This document shows positions 35,353 through 45,394 of a stretch of 64,000 nt of DNA, one piece after another. Location: the NCBI RefSeq assembly GCF_001550135.1, contig NZ_LRUE01000013.1, forward strand, positions 207,025-271,024, read 5' to 3'. Under the pieces are notes generated by a model that was not told the DNA's origin, did no database searches, and was given only the letters and a program-made list of their open reading frames with translations. This DNA is from Pseudoalteromonas shioyasakiensis (GTDB lineage Bacteria > Pseudomonadota > Gammaproteobacteria > Enterobacterales > Alteromonadaceae). The stretch's first letter is position 1. Every line of letters begins with the position of its first letter. The translations under genes and the position numbers were made by a program.

Positions 35353-36435
35353 ATGACTTCTAAAACAGTTTTACATGCTAAGCACCTTGAAGCTGGCGCA
35401 AAAATGGTTGATTTCCACGGCTGGGAAATGCCAATCAACTACGGCTCACAAATCGAAGAGCATAATGCGGTTCGCACAGATGCAGGTATGTTTGACGTAT
35501 CTCACATGACTATTGTCGATATTCAAGGCGAGCAAGCACAAGCGTTCTTACGTAAGCTAGTTGCAAACGACGTTGCTAAGTTAACTGTACCGGGTAAAGC
35601 ACTTTACACAGGTATGCTTAACGAAGAAGGCGGCGTAATCGACGACCTAATCATCTACTTCTTCTCAGAAACGAACTACCGTTTAGTAGTTAACTCAGCA
35701 ACACGTGAAAAAGATTTAGCGCATTTAGCTAAAGTTTCAGCTGATTTCGCCGTAACGGTTACTGAGCGTCCTGAGTTTGCAATGATTGCCGTTCAAGGCC
35801 CTAATGCACGTGCTAAAACAGCAACAGTACTTAACGCAGAGCAACAAGCTGCTGTTGAAGGTATGAAGCCTTTCTTTGGTGTGCAAGCAGGTGATTTATT
35901 TATTGCGACAACAGGCTATACTGGCGAAGATGGTTATGAAATCGTAGTGCCTAACGATCAAGCTGCTGATTTATGGCAACAACTTCTAGACGCAGGCGTA
36001 GCGCCAGCGGGTCTAGGTGCACGTGATACGTTACGTCTTGAAGCGGGTATGAACCTTTACGGCCTAGATATGGACGAAAGTGTTTCTCCACTTGCTGCAA
36101 ACATGGCGTGGACAATCGCATGGGAGCCAGAAGATCGTAAGTTTATCGGTCGTGAAGTATTAGAACAGCAACGCGCTGATAAGTGCACAGACAAACTAGT
36201 TGGTTTAGTGCTTGAAGAAAAAGGCGTATTGCGTAGCGGTTTAAAAGTCATCGTTGAAGGTGGTGAAGGGGTGATTACCTCTGGTACATTCTCACCAACC
36301 CTTGGTCACAGTGTTGCGCTAGCACGCGTTCCGCGTTCAACTGGCGAAACAGCCCAAGTAGAGATGCGTAAAAAACTGGTTAACGTTAAGGTTGTTAAAC
36401 CTTGCTTTGTACGTAACGGCAAATCAGTTATCTAA
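35353..36435 (+). CDS. gcvT: Glycine cleavage system T protein (aminomethyltransferase)
   Basis: This 360-residue enzyme transfers the aminomethyl carbon from lipoyl-H protein to tetrahydrofolate and releases ammonia. It shows the N-terminal [21 protein letters not shown], the MFDVSHM motif (about 44-50), [14 protein letters not shown] (about 192-205) and [23 protein letters not shown] (about 220-242), all typical of GcvT. GAAGGAAT precedes the start. It is first in gcvT-gcvH-gcvP. Confidence 0.96.
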   Translation: MTSKTVLHAKHLEAGAKMVDFHGWEMPINYGSQIEEHNAVRTDAGMFDVSHMTIVDIQGEQAQAFLRKLVANDVAKLTVPGKALYTGMLNEEGGVIDDLIIYFFSETNYRLVVNSATREKDLAHLAKVSADFAVTVTERPEFAMIAVQGPNARAKTATVLNAEQQAAVEGMKPFFGVQAGDLFIATTGYTGEDGYEIVVPNDQAADLWQQLLDAGVAPAGLGARDTLRLEAGMNLYGLDMDESVSPLAANMAWTIAWEPEDRKFIGREVLEQQRADKCTDKLVGLVLEEKGVLRSGLKVIVEGGEGVITSGTFSPTLGHSVALARVPRSTGETAQVEMRKKLVNVKVVKPCFVRNGKSVI

Positions 36436-36486
36436 ACTATAAAAAATTTGGTGTTATCACCCAATATAAACCAAAGGAACAAAAAG

Positions 36487-36876
36487 ATGAGCAATATCCC
36501 AAGCGAATTAAAATATGCTACTTCACACGAGTGGGTTCGCGACGAAGGTGACGGTACGTTTACTGTAGGTATCACTGAGCACGCACAAGAACTTCTTGGC
36601 GACATGGTATTTGTTGAATTACCAGAAGTTGGTGATGAAGTTGACGCGGGTGAAGACTGCGCAGTAGCTGAGTCTGTAAAAGCAGCATCAGACATCTACG
36701 CACCAATCGGCGGTGAAATCGTTGCAATCAACGAAGAGCTTGAAGATTCGCCTGAAACAGTAAATAACGACCCGTACACTGACGGTTGGTTATTCCGTAT
36801 CAAAGCATCTGACACATCAGAGCTTGATAACCTGTTAGACGCTGAAGGCTACGCTAACACAATCGACGAAGACTAA
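36487..36876 (+). CDS. gcvH: Glycine cleavage system H protein
   Basis: This 129-residue lipoyl carrier shuttles the aminomethyl group between P, T and L proteins. The lipoylation site lies in [15 protein letters not shown], with the modified Lys at about residue 65. The usual C-terminal [10 protein letters not shown] is present. ATG 36487 is the right start, as it gives the family N-terminus [16 protein letters not shown], with AAAGGAACAAAA upstream. Confidence 0.96.
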   Translation: MSNIPSELKYATSHEWVRDEGDGTFTVGITEHAQELLGDMVFVELPEVGDEVDAGEDCAVAESVKAASDIYAPIGGEIVAINEELEDSPETVNNDPYTDGWLFRIKASDTSELDNLLDAEGYANTIDED

Positions 36877-36896
36877 TTAATTAGTCACGCCGACTA

Positions 36897-37187
36897 AAAA
36901 GCCCCAGAGATACCCAAACCACTTGAATATACAAAATTCAGTGGGAATTTAAATTGCTTTTGGCAAGGCGACTGATTGAAGATCTAGTGGGCTAAATCGA
37001 AATCAGTTAACGCAGAATAAAGCAATTTAAAACCCACCGTTCCGGGGCGTGTGAGCAATATCACTTCATCGTTATATTGATTTAAAAGGGAATGCCATTC
37101 CTGCATCAATATGCCTTGAATTGAAAATGCTCACATCGCCCTGAATAAAGTATTATCAAGCGGTTTGGGTATCCAGTTGGGGCTTTT
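36897..37187. repeat. About 290-bp multibranched inverted-repeat element between gcvH and gcvP
   Basis: The ends pair over about 30 bases: AAAAGCCCCA and TACCCAAACC (36897-36920) against GGTTTGGGTA and TTGGGGCTTTT (37162-37187). Inside, GTGGGAATTTAAATTGCTTT (36941-36960) pairs with AAAGCAATTTAAAACCCAC (37018-37036), and a second arm pairs GGCGTGTGAGCA (37046-37057) with TGCTCACATCGCC (37128-37140). Further hairpins lie within each arm (ACTGATT/AATCAGT; ATATTGAT/ATCAATAT; GGAATG/CATTCC). There is no open frame. It is either a miniature inverted-repeat element or a structured leader of gcvP. Confidence 0.82.
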
Positions 37188-37306
37188 ATGATTTTATAGC
37201 TTACTTTTCCATACGCTGTAAGTTACTGAATCAACCTGTTTTTAAGTTATTGCCAGTTACCCATTGGCAGTAACCACTTTTTTTTGGATCATAGGAATCT
37301 GGACAA

Positions 37307-40198
37307 ATGTCAAACGCCAAATCTCTTGAACAATTAGAGCAAAAGCAAGATTTTATTCGCCGTCACATTGGGCCAAGCCCAGCGCAAGTAAGCGACATGC
37401 TGAGCGCTCTTGGAGTATCGAGTGTTGAAGAGCTGATCGGTCAAACGGTACCTGCAAGCATTCGCTTAGAGCAAGGTTTATCAATTGGCGAAAGCCGCAC
37501 TGAAGTTGAAACACTAAGCTACTTAAAATCAGTAGCAAGCAAAAATAAAGTGTTCAAATCATACATCGGTCAAGGCTACCACCCAACTCACGTACCACAC
37601 GTAATTTTACGTAACGTACTTGAGAACCCAGGCTGGTACACTGCGTATACACCATACCAACCAGAGATTGCACAAGGTCGTTTAGAATCATTATTAAACT
37701 TCCAGACTATGACCCTAGACCTAACTGGTCTTGATTTAGCAAGCGCGTCATTACTTGACGAGTCAACGGCTGCTGCAGAAGCAATGGGCCTTGCAAAGCG
37801 TGTTGCTAAAGCTAAAAAAGCAAACATCTTCTTCATTGCCGATGACGTACACACACAAACTATCGACGTTGTTGCTACACGTGCAGACCAGTTTGGTTTT
37901 GAAGTAGTAGTTGGTCCTGCAAGCGAAGCGGCTAATCATGAGATTTTTGGTGCATTATTCCAATACCCATCAACAACCGGTGAAATCACTGACGTAACTG
38001 ACCTAATCGCACAAGTACAAGACAAAAAAGCGATTGCCTGTGTTGCTGCAGACATCATGAGCTTATTAATGCTTAAAGCACCAGGTAAACTAGGTGCAGA
38101 CGTAGTACTTGGTTCAGCACAGCGTTTTGGTGTACCTATGGGTTACGGTGGTCCACACGCTGCATTCTTCGCAACACGCGACAAGTACAAGCGTTCACTA
38201 CCTGGTCGTATTATCGGTGTTTCTAAAGACCGTTTAGGTAACGACGCACTACGTATGGCAATGCAAACACGTGAACAACACATTCGTCGTGAAAAAGCCA
38301 ACTCAAACATCTGTACAGCGCAAGTATTACTAGCGAACATGGCAGCGTTCTACGCGGTTTACCATGGTCCACAAGGCCTTAAAACTATCGCTGAGCGTAT
38401 CCACCGTTTTGCAGACATCTTAGCAGCAGGCTTAAAAGAGAAAGGTGTAAACCTTAAGCACGACACATGGTTCGATACACTGACTGTTGTTGCAGATAAC
38501 AAAGACGAAATCGTTGCACGTGCAGTAGAGCACGGTGTTAACTTTGCGTCTAACCGCGCAGGTGAATATTCAATTTCTGTATCAGAAACAACAACCCGTG
38601 CAGACGTAGCTGAGCTATTCGACATCATTTTAGGTGAAGATCACGGCCTAAGCGTTGATGCACTTGCAAACGAAATCGAAGTAAATGGCAGCAACTCAAT
38701 TCCTGCAAGCCTAGTACGCGATGACGAAATTTTAACGCACCCTAACTTCAACTCGTACCACAGCGAGACTGAAATGTTGCGTTACATCAAGCGCCTAGAG
38801 AACAAAGACTTAGCGCTTAACCACTCAATGATCTCATTAGGTTCATGTACAATGAAACTTAATGCGACAGCTGAGATGATCCCAATCACTTGGCCTGAGT
38901 TTGCAAACTTACACCCATTCTGCCCACTTGATCAGGCTGCGGGTTACCAAATCATGATGACAGAGTTACATGATTGGTTAGTAAACATCACAGGTTACGA
39001 TGCTGTTTCACTACAACCTAACTCAGGTGCACAAGGTGAATACGCAGGCTTAATCGCGATTCGTAAATACCACGAGTCACGCGGTGAAGGTCACCGTAAC
39101 GTATGTTTGATCCCAAGTTCAGCGCACGGTACAAACCCAGCGTCTGCACAAATGGCAAGCATGAAAATCGTGGTTGTTGACTGTGATAAAAACGGTAACG
39201 TTGATATGGCAGACCTTAAAGCGAAAGCCGAAGAGGTATCTGAAAACCTATCTTGTATCATGATCACTTACCCATCTACACACGGTGTTTACGAAGAAAC
39301 AATTCGTGAAATCTGTGACATCGTGCACCAGCACGGCGGTCAAGTGTACATGGATGGCGCAAACATGAACGCGCAAGTAGGTGTTACAAGCCCAGGTTCA
39401 ATTGGTTCTGACGTATCGCACCTTAACCTACACAAAACATTCTGTATTCCACACGGTGGTGGTGGTCCAGGTGTTGGCCCAATCGGTGTTAAATCTCACC
39501 TAGCGCCATTTATGCCTAACCACAGCGTAATTAATGTTGCTGGCACAAACATCGGTAACGGTGCGGTTTCTGCTGCCCCTTACGGCTCAGCAGCTATTTT
39601 ACCAATCTCGTGGGCATACATTGCCATGATGGGCTCTGAAGGCTTAAAACAAGCAACAGAAATGGCTATCGTGAACGCTAACTACTTATCTGAGAAGCTA
39701 AGCGAACACTACCCAATTTTATACCGTGGCCGTAACAACCGCGTTGCGCACGAGTGTATTGTTGACCTACGCCCAATCAAAGAGCAAACAGGCGTAACAG
39801 AAATGGACGTAGCTAAACGTCTACAAGACTACGGCTTCCATTCACCAACTATGTCATTCCCAGTAGCTGGCACGCTAATGATTGAGCCAACTGAGTCTGA
39901 GTCTAAAGTTGAGATCGACCGTTTCATCGAAGCAATGGTGTCAATCAAGTCAGAAATCGACCGTATCGCATCTGGCGAATGGTCAATTGAAAACAACCCG
40001 CTAGTGTTTGCACCGCACACACAAGCAGACGTACTAGGCAATGAATGGGATCGTGCATACGACCGTTTCTACGCAGCATTCCCAGTACCAAGCGTAGCAA
40101 AAGACAAATTCTGGCCTACAGTAACCCGTATCGATGACGTATACGGCGACCGTAACCTAGTTTGTTCATGCCCAGCGGTAGAGACATACCGTGACTAA
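37307..40198 (+). CDS. gcvP: Glycine dehydrogenase (decarboxylating), P protein
   Basis: This 963-residue PLP enzyme decarboxylates glycine and loads the aminomethyl group on the H protein. It is the long homodimeric form with two homologous halves. The N-terminal half holds [14 protein letters not shown] and [14 protein letters not shown]. The C-terminal half has [18 protein letters not shown] with the PLP Lys near residue 712, preceded by [13 protein letters not shown]. It is complete, ending CPAVETYRD. It lies 430 bases after gcvH, an unusually long gap filled by an inverted-repeat element. It is the last core gene before the defence island. Confidence 0.96.
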   Translation: MSNAKSLEQLEQKQDFIRRHIGPSPAQVSDMLSALGVSSVEELIGQTVPASIRLEQGLSIGESRTEVETLSYLKSVASKNKVFKSYIGQGYHPTHVPHVILRNVLENPGWYTAYTPYQPEIAQGRLESLLNFQTMTLDLTGLDLASASLLDESTAAAEAMGLAKRVAKAKKANIFFIADDVHTQTIDVVATRADQFGFEVVVGPASEAANHEIFGALFQYPSTTGEITDVTDLIAQVQDKKAIACVAADIMSLLMLKAPGKLGADVVLGSAQRFGVPMGYGGPHAAFFATRDKYKRSLPGRIIGVSKDRLGNDALRMAMQTREQHIRREKANSNICTAQVLLANMAAFYAVYHGPQGLKTIAERIHRFADILAAGLKEKGVNLKHDTWFDTLTVVADNKDEIVARAVEHGVNFASNRAGEYSISVSETTTRADVAELFDIILGEDHGLSVDALANEIEVNGSNSIPASLVRDDEILTHPNFNSYHSETEMLRYIKRLENKDLALNHSMISLGSCTMKLNATAEMIPITWPEFANLHPFCPLDQAAGYQIMMTELHDWLVNITGYDAVSLQPNSGAQGEYAGLIAIRKYHESRGEGHRNVCLIPSSAHGTNPASAQMASMKIVVVDCDKNGNVDMADLKAKAEEVSENLSCIMITYPSTHGVYEETIREICDIVHQHGGQVYMDGANMNAQVGVTSPGSIGSDVSHLNLHKTFCIPHGGGGPGVGPIGVKSHLAPFMPNHSVINVAGTNIGNGAVSAAPYGSAAILPISWAYIAMMGSEGLKQATEMAIVNANYLSEKLSEHYPILYRGRNNRVAHECIVDLRPIKEQTGVTEMDVAKRLQDYGFHSPTMSFPVAGTLMIEPTESESKVEIDRFIEAMVSIKSEIDRIASGEWSIENNPLVFAPHTQADVLGNEWDRAYDRFYAAFPVPSVAKDKFWPTVTRIDDVYGDRNLVCSCPAVETYRD

Positions 40199-40227
40199 GG
40201 TTTGATTAATGATCACGACAATACTAG

Positions 40228-40279
40228 TTGGAAACTGAACAAATGTACTTGGAAACCGCAAATGTACATGGAAACTAAC
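40228..40279. repeat. Direct repeats at the left edge of the island
   Basis: Three units in a row: TTGGAAACTGAACAAATGTAC (40228-40248, split here as TTGGAAACTGAAC plus AAATGTAC), TTGGAAACCGCAAATGTAC (40249-40267) and ATGGAAACTAAC (40268-40279). CTAGTT and AACTAG bracket the set. Tandem GGAAAC-type units about 20 bases long occur at IS21-family and Tn7-like ends as transposase binding sites. The block lies 30 bases after the gcvP stop. Confidence 0.55.
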
Positions 40280-40300
40280 TAGGTTGTTGAAGATGTATAA

Positions 40301-40327
40301 AAAGGTGAGCAAATTAGCTCACCTTTT
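40301..40327 (+). terminator. Intrinsic terminator of the gcv operon
   Basis: Stem AAAGGTGAGC (40301-40310) with GCTCACCTTT (40317-40326), a six-base loop and a T-run. Confidence 0.92.
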
Positions 40328-40385
40328 TTGTATGTAATAAATATTAGATAAGGTAAGATTATTTACAATTGAATAAGAATAATAA

Positions 40386-41909
40386 GTGTGGATTGTGAAA
40401 ACTTTATTTACTTGGTTAGGTAAAACCGATATCGAAAATATGGAACAGGATATGAATGCTGCAATTAGTTCTATTGCACTAAAAAGTAAATATCCTTTTG
40501 ATAAAATCGTTATCGTTTCTAACACTTGGGATGAAAAGTGGCACCAGTATGAAAAATGGCTAAAGAAAAAGTTGGCATTTGCACATAGACCTTATGAAGA
40601 CGTTTCAATAAATAGAGTTCGCATCGCTAGTCCAATAGACTACAACTCTATATCTAAAGAGTCACAAAAATGGATAAACAAGCTTTCTGGTGAAAGTGAA
40701 AGTCTATATATAAACCTTACTTCTGGTACGCCAGCAATGTCAGCGGTAAGTATTATTTTAGGGAAGGCCAAAAGTAATACTTACTTTTACCAGTCAAACC
40801 CGGAAGGAAAAGTATTCTTAGATGATATTCCTTTTGATTTTGTTGCAGAACATGATGCGTCTGTAGCTAGGGCTATATCCTCTAAGGCAACCAAATTACC
40901 TACCAATGACAAAGCTTTTGAAGACATCATTGCAGTCTCACCCCAAATGCTTGAGCTTGTTGATAAAGCAGCGAAATTAGCTCCTCTTGATTTACCCGTC
41001 TTGGTGTTGGGAGAAACGGGCACAGGTAAAGAAGTTATATCCAATGCGATTCATAGAGCTAGCAGTCGTGCTTCTCAACCGATAAAAACGGTGAACTGTG
41101 GCGCTTTACCCGAAAACCTAGTCGATTCAATTCTTTTTGGGCATGTAAAAGGGGCGTTCACTGGTGCATTAAAAGACCATAAAGGTTTATTTGAACAGGC
41201 TGACGGTGGAACATTATTTCTAGATGAAGTTGGCGAGTTGTCGCTAGATGTGCAAGTGAAGCTATTAAGAGCATTGCAACAGGGTGAGATCACCCGCGTT
41301 GGCGATGACAAGACAATAACCGTTGATGTCAGAGTAATTGCTGCTACACACAGAAACTTAGTTGCTATGGTAGAAGACGGTGAATTCCGGGAAGATCTAT
41401 TTTATCGACTTGCTCTAGGTATTGTTGAAATCCCTCCGTTGAGAGATAGAACTGAAGATATTGAACCATTGGTTCACGCTTTAGCAAGTGAAATAAATGA
41501 TAGTGCAAAAAGCTATTCTAATTACAAAAGTAAAAAAATTTCCCAAAAAGGAATGAAGTTTATTTTATCTCAGCCTTGGCGAGGTAATATCCGCGAACTT
41601 TGGAGTACTTTAAACAGAGCATTATTACTTTCTGACAAGGATGAAATATCTGATTTAGATATTCAAGGTGCCTTAATTAACAGAGAGAAAAAACAACAGG
41701 AACTTGACGTGCATCTTGCGTATGGTGATGTGGTAGACCTTAAGCAAATAACTGAAAATATTGAAAAAAAATACATCGAGGCAGCTTTGAAAGCAACTGG
41801 TGGTGCTAAAGGAAAAGCGACCGATATGTTAAGTTTAGGTTTGCATCAAAACTTGAGAAATATGATGAAGCGGTTGAAAATGATCTCTGAAAATGAGCCT
41901 GAAAAATAG
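40386..41909 (+). CDS. Sigma-54 activator with an RtcR/CARF-like sensor domain
   Basis: This 507-residue bacterial enhancer-binding protein starts with GTG at 40386; GTG 40395 is an alternative. Residues 1-155 form a sensor domain whose LTSGTPAM (111-118) occupies the place of the nucleotide-binding TGGTKxM-type motif of CARF domains, as in RtcR. The AAA+ domain has Walker A GETGTGKE (209-216), the sigma-54 contact loop GAFTGA (256-261), Walker B GGTLFLDEVGE (274-284) and FREDLFYRL (334-342). A Fis-type helix-turn-helix ends the protein. Two bases after its stop begins a sigma-54 promoter facing hsdR. It probably senses a nucleotide-type signal and turns on the downstream restriction genes. 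Confidence 0.85.
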   Translation: MWIVKTLFTWLGKTDIENMEQDMNAAISSIALKSKYPFDKIVIVSNTWDEKWHQYEKWLKKKLAFAHRPYEDVSINRVRIASPIDYNSISKESQKWINKLSGESESLYINLTSGTPAMSAVSIILGKAKSNTYFYQSNPEGKVFLDDIPFDFVAEHDASVARAISSKATKLPTNDKAFEDIIAVSPQMLELVDKAAKLAPLDLPVLVLGETGTGKEVISNAIHRASSRASQPIKTVNCGALPENLVDSILFGHVKGAFTGALKDHKGLFEQADGGTLFLDEVGELSLDVQVKLLRALQQGEITRVGDDKTITVDVRVIAATHRNLVAMVEDGEFREDLFYRLALGIVEIPPLRDRTEDIEPLVHALASEINDSAKSYSNYKSKKISQKGMKFILSQPWRGNIRELWSTLNRALLLSDKDEISDLDIQGALINREKKQQELDVHLAYGDVVDLKQITENIEKKYIEAALKATGGAKGKATDMLSLGLHQNLRNMMKRLKMISENEPEK

Positions 41910-41911
41910 AG

Positions 41912-41928
41912 TTGGCATTGCAATTGCG
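41912..41928 (+). promoter_or_regulatory. Sigma-54 promoter upstream of hsdR
   Basis: TTGGCATTGCAATTGCG has GG at 41914-41915 and GC at 41926-41927, exactly ten bases between them, matching the -24/-12 consensus TGGCAC-N5-TTGC at most positions. The start of transcription would be near 41938, 18 bases before the hsdR ATG. The sigma-54 activator gene ends three bases upstream of the motif. Confidence 0.82.
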
Positions 41929-41955
41929 ATTATAGGAAATAAGGAATAACTAGGA

Positions 41956-44900
41956 ATGAAGCAATCAATGAATTTTGAGTTCTTAAGAAAAGACTGGCCT
42001 GAATTAGCCGACTTTGGTGCTTACGCTGAAGAATATGCTTTTAGCGACCCACAAAGTGCGCTAATTAAGCTACGTTCATTCGGTGAATTTATGGTTAACT
42101 TTATTTACCGTAAATTGAACTTACCTTGCTTGCCAAAAGCTACATTCCACGAAAAGTTAATCGGTGAAGACTTTATACAACTAGCTTCAGCACCTGTTTT
42201 AGATAAATTTCACGCCATTAAAACATTGGGTAACAAGGCTGCTCATGAAAACAAAGGCACTGACAAAGATGCGATGTTTGGCGTTAAACAGTCATACCAA
42301 CTAGGGGCATGGTTTTATTGTAGTTATCACAATGTCAAAGCTGATACGGTTCCTGAATTTATTGAGTTTAATACCGATATTTCAGCGGCGAGCAAATTAA
42401 AGAAAAAATTAGAAAAGAGTGACGCTCTTTATCAGCAAGCAATGGCTGAGTTAGAAGAACAGCGCCTAGTAAACGAAAGAATATTAGCTGAATCGAAACA
42501 AGCAACGGCTACTCGTGATGAGCCTGTATTTGAAGCCTTTACAACAAACAGCCAATCTATCTCTAGAACACTGGATTTCAGCGAGGTGGAAACGCGCAAA
42601 TACCTTATTGATATGGAATTGCGTGAAGTAGGCTGGGATGTTGCAGAAAATGAAGTATCAACTGACGAAGTTGGACAAGAAGTACCAGTTAAGTATCAAC
42701 CCACAGAGTCAGGAAATGGTTCTGTAGATTATGTTCTGTGGGATGACGATGGGTTGCCTTTGGCTGTTGTTGAAGCCAAGAAAACGTCAAAAGATGCTCG
42801 CATAGGCAAGAAGCAAGCGAAAGATTATGCAGATGGTTTAGAAAAGGAACATGGGCAGCGACCAGTCATTTTTTACACCAATGGACATGACATCTATATA
42901 TGGGATGATGTTCAAGGTTATCCGCCGAGAAAGATCTATGGATACTACTCAAAAGGCTCGTTACAACATTTAGTTAAATTCCAGCGAGTTGAAAAGAAAA
43001 AGCTTTCAGATGTCACTATCGATGCAGGCATTGCAGGTCGTCGCTATCAGTTAGAGACCATTTCTCGCGTACACGATACGTTTGAGAAAAAACGTAGAAA
43101 AGCATTGATCGTTCAAGCAACGGGTACGGGAAAAACTCGTGTCTCAATTGCACTGACTAAATCCTTGCAAGACGCTAAATGGGCAAAGCGTATTCTGTTC
43201 TTATGTGACAGAAAAGAATTGCGGAAACAGGCTGACCAAGCTTTTGTCGAGTTCTTAGGTGTTAAACCTTATGTTGTAGGAAAGAGCGATAAAAAATACG
43301 AAAGCACAGCGCGTATATTCATTGCCACCTATCCGGGCATGATGGGGATCTATGAAAAGTTTGACGTTGGTTACTTCGATTTAATTGTTGCCGATGAGTC
43401 GCATCGTTCAATCTACAACGTATTTGGCAATATTTTTAAATACTTTGATTGTTTACAAGTTGGTTTAACCGCAACGCCTGTAGAAATGGTCTCGCGCTCA
43501 ACTTGTCAATTGTTTGATTGCGGGTATAAAGACCCAACTGCTAATTACCCGTTAGAAAAAGCTATAGCAGAAGATCATCTTGTGCCGTATGAAATTGTCT
43601 CGATGACAACTAAGTTCATGCGAGATGGTATTAACCAACACTCTTTAACCAATGAACAAATTGCAGAGTTAGAAGATCAAGGCGAAGACCCTAACGAGTT
43701 TGAGTTTGACTCAAAAGACATTGATAAGGCGATCTTAAACAAAGATACCAACCGTAAAGTACTCCGAAACTTAATGGAAAATGGTATCAAAGATAAAGAC
43801 AATCAATTAATTGGTAAGTCGATTATCTTTGCCAGACGTATCGATCACGCTCGTTTGCTTAAAGAACTGTTCGATGAAATGTATCCAGAGCTAAGTAACG
43901 GCTTTTGTGAAGTTATTCACTCAGATGAGCCAAGAGCTGAAGCATTGATCGATCAGTTTAAAGTGACTGAGGAAGAAAAGGCTAAAGATCCATCGTTACC
44001 AGACCCAATAACGCTGGCGATATCATTTGATATGTTAGATACCGGGATTGATGTGCCAAGTGTGGTAAATCTTGTTTTTGCCAAACCTGTAAAATCGAAG
44101 GTTAAATTCTGGCAAATGATAGGCCGTGGTACACGTCTATGTGAAAACTTGTTTGGTAAAGGAAAACATAAAACGCGCTTCTTAATCTTTGATCACTGGA
44201 ATAATTTTGATTATTTCGAATTTGATTACGAAGAAGTTGAGCCAACTAATAGCAAGTCACTAGCGCAAAAGCGTTTCGAGTTGAGAATGTTATTAGCGGC
44301 AACTGCGCTAAATAAACTAGAAATCCCTGCGTTTGAAACAGTAATTAAGTTAATTCAACTAGACATAACAGCCTTAGATACTAAGAACATTAATGTACGT
44401 GACAATTGGCAAATCGTTGAACAAATGTCAGACGCTAAGCTGTTAAAGCAGTTTGCCAAGCCAACAGTCGCATTACTTGAAAGCGAAATTGCGCCATTGA
44501 TGAACTGGCTTGATATTCGTGGGCAAAGTAAAGCGCTACGTTGGGATTGTTTAATTGCCCAAACACAAACAGAACTATTACTCAATCCTCAAGCAATTGG
44601 TGACCTTAAATTTGAAATTAAAGGTGTGTTAGAACGTTTACCTAAAAATACAGCTCAAGTGCAAACCAAAGCCTCTGAAATCAAGTTTTTGATGGATGAC
44701 AATAATTGGCACAGCATCACATTTAATGAGTTAGAGCTGCATCGTATTGCGTTAAGAGAAATTATGTACTTGCTTGAGGGGGAAATCCTTCCGCCTAATC
44801 CCGGCCCTAAATATACGGATGTAATCGAGGATGACGCTGAAACTGAATACAAAGCGAGAGCAACTAATATTCATACAGTTGATTACAAAATTTATCAGCA

Positions 44901-45372
44901 AAAAGTGCAGGAAGCGTTAGAGCCGATTTTTGAAAGTGATCCAGTTATTCAAAAAATCAGAAATGGGCAACCAGTTACTGAAAATGAAATTGTGCAACTC
45001 AATGGTGTTATTCATGCCAAATATGCTGATTTGGATATTGAGACGCTTAAAACGTTTTACCCGGACACCACTGAACCATTAGACAAGTTGCTGCGCAGTA
45101 TTGTTGGCATGGATGCTAAATATATTGAACAGAGTTTCACGGCTTTATTGCAAAACCATCGAATGCCACCTCAGGCGATGCGTATCATCGATATGTTGAT
45201 AGGTCACATTGCCAGAAGCGGCGGTATTAAAATGGCGGACTTAGACAAAGCGCCATACAACAGAATATATGAAGGTGTGCTTGGTAGCGGCGAAGATGAC
45301 GTTTTTTCATTATTAAAGTCATTAGAGCTACCAACACCGTTAAACAAATTAGATACGTCTTTTAAAGACTAA
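41956..45372 (+). CDS. hsdR: Type I restriction endonuclease subunit R
   Basis: This 1138-residue subunit translocates and cuts unmethylated DNA. It has an N-terminal DUF4145-like domain (about 1-150), a PD-(D/E)XK nuclease with VDYVLWDDDGLPLAVVEAKK (Asp and E-x-K near 255-275), and a superfamily 2 motor with QATGTGKTRVSIAL (Walker A near 388) and DESHRS (near 479). Motif VI is near 720 (QMIGRGTRLCENLFG), and a C-terminal EcoEI-type domain follows. The length fits the family. It leads hsdM by 22 bases and lies directly behind the sigma-54 promoter. Confidence 0.95.
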   Translation: MKQSMNFEFLRKDWPELADFGAYAEEYAFSDPQSALIKLRSFGEFMVNFIYRKLNLPCLPKATFHEKLIGEDFIQLASAPVLDKFHAIKTLGNKAAHENKGTDKDAMFGVKQSYQLGAWFYCSYHNVKADTVPEFIEFNTDISAASKLKKKLEKSDALYQQAMAELEEQRLVNERILAESKQATATRDEPVFEAFTTNSQSISRTLDFSEVETRKYLIDMELREVGWDVAENEVSTDEVGQEVPVKYQPTESGNGSVDYVLWDDDGLPLAVVEAKKTSKDARIGKKQAKDYADGLEKEHGQRPVIFYTNGHDIYIWDDVQGYPPRKIYGYYSKGSLQHLVKFQRVEKKKLSDVTIDAGIAGRRYQLETISRVHDTFEKKRRKALIVQATGTGKTRVSIALTKSLQDAKWAKRILFLCDRKELRKQADQAFVEFLGVKPYVVGKSDKKYESTARIFIATYPGMMGIYEKFDVGYFDLIVADESHRSIYNVFGNIFKYFDCLQVGLTATPVEMVSRSTCQLFDCGYKDPTANYPLEKAIAEDHLVPYEIVSMTTKFMRDGINQHSLTNEQIAELEDQGEDPNEFEFDSKDIDKAILNKDTNRKVLRNLMENGIKDKDNQLIGKSIIFARRIDHARLLKELFDEMYPELSNGFCEVIHSDEPRAEALIDQFKVTEEEKAKDPSLPDPITLAISFDMLDTGIDVPSVVNLVFAKPVKSKVKFWQMIGRGTRLCENLFGKGKHKTRFLIFDHWNNFDYFEFDYEEVEPTNSKSLAQKRFELRMLLAATALNKLEIPAFETVIKLIQLDITALDTKNINVRDNWQIVEQMSDAKLLKQFAKPTVALLESEIAPLMNWLDIRGQSKALRWDCLIAQTQTELLLNPQAIGDLKFEIKGVLERLPKNTAQVQTKASEIKFLMDDNNWHSITFNELELHRIALREIMYLLEGEILPPNPGPKYTDVIEDDAETEYKARATNIHTVDYKIYQQKVQEALEPIFESDPVIQKIRNGQPVTENEIVQLNGVIHAKYADLDIETLKTFYPDTTEPLDKLLRSIVGMDAKYIEQSFTALLQNHRMPPQAMRIIDMLIGHIARSGGIKMADLDKAPYNRIYEGVLGSGEDDVFSLLKSLELPTPLNKLDTSFKD

Positions 45373-45394
45373 TTAGAATTGAAAAGAGAACATT

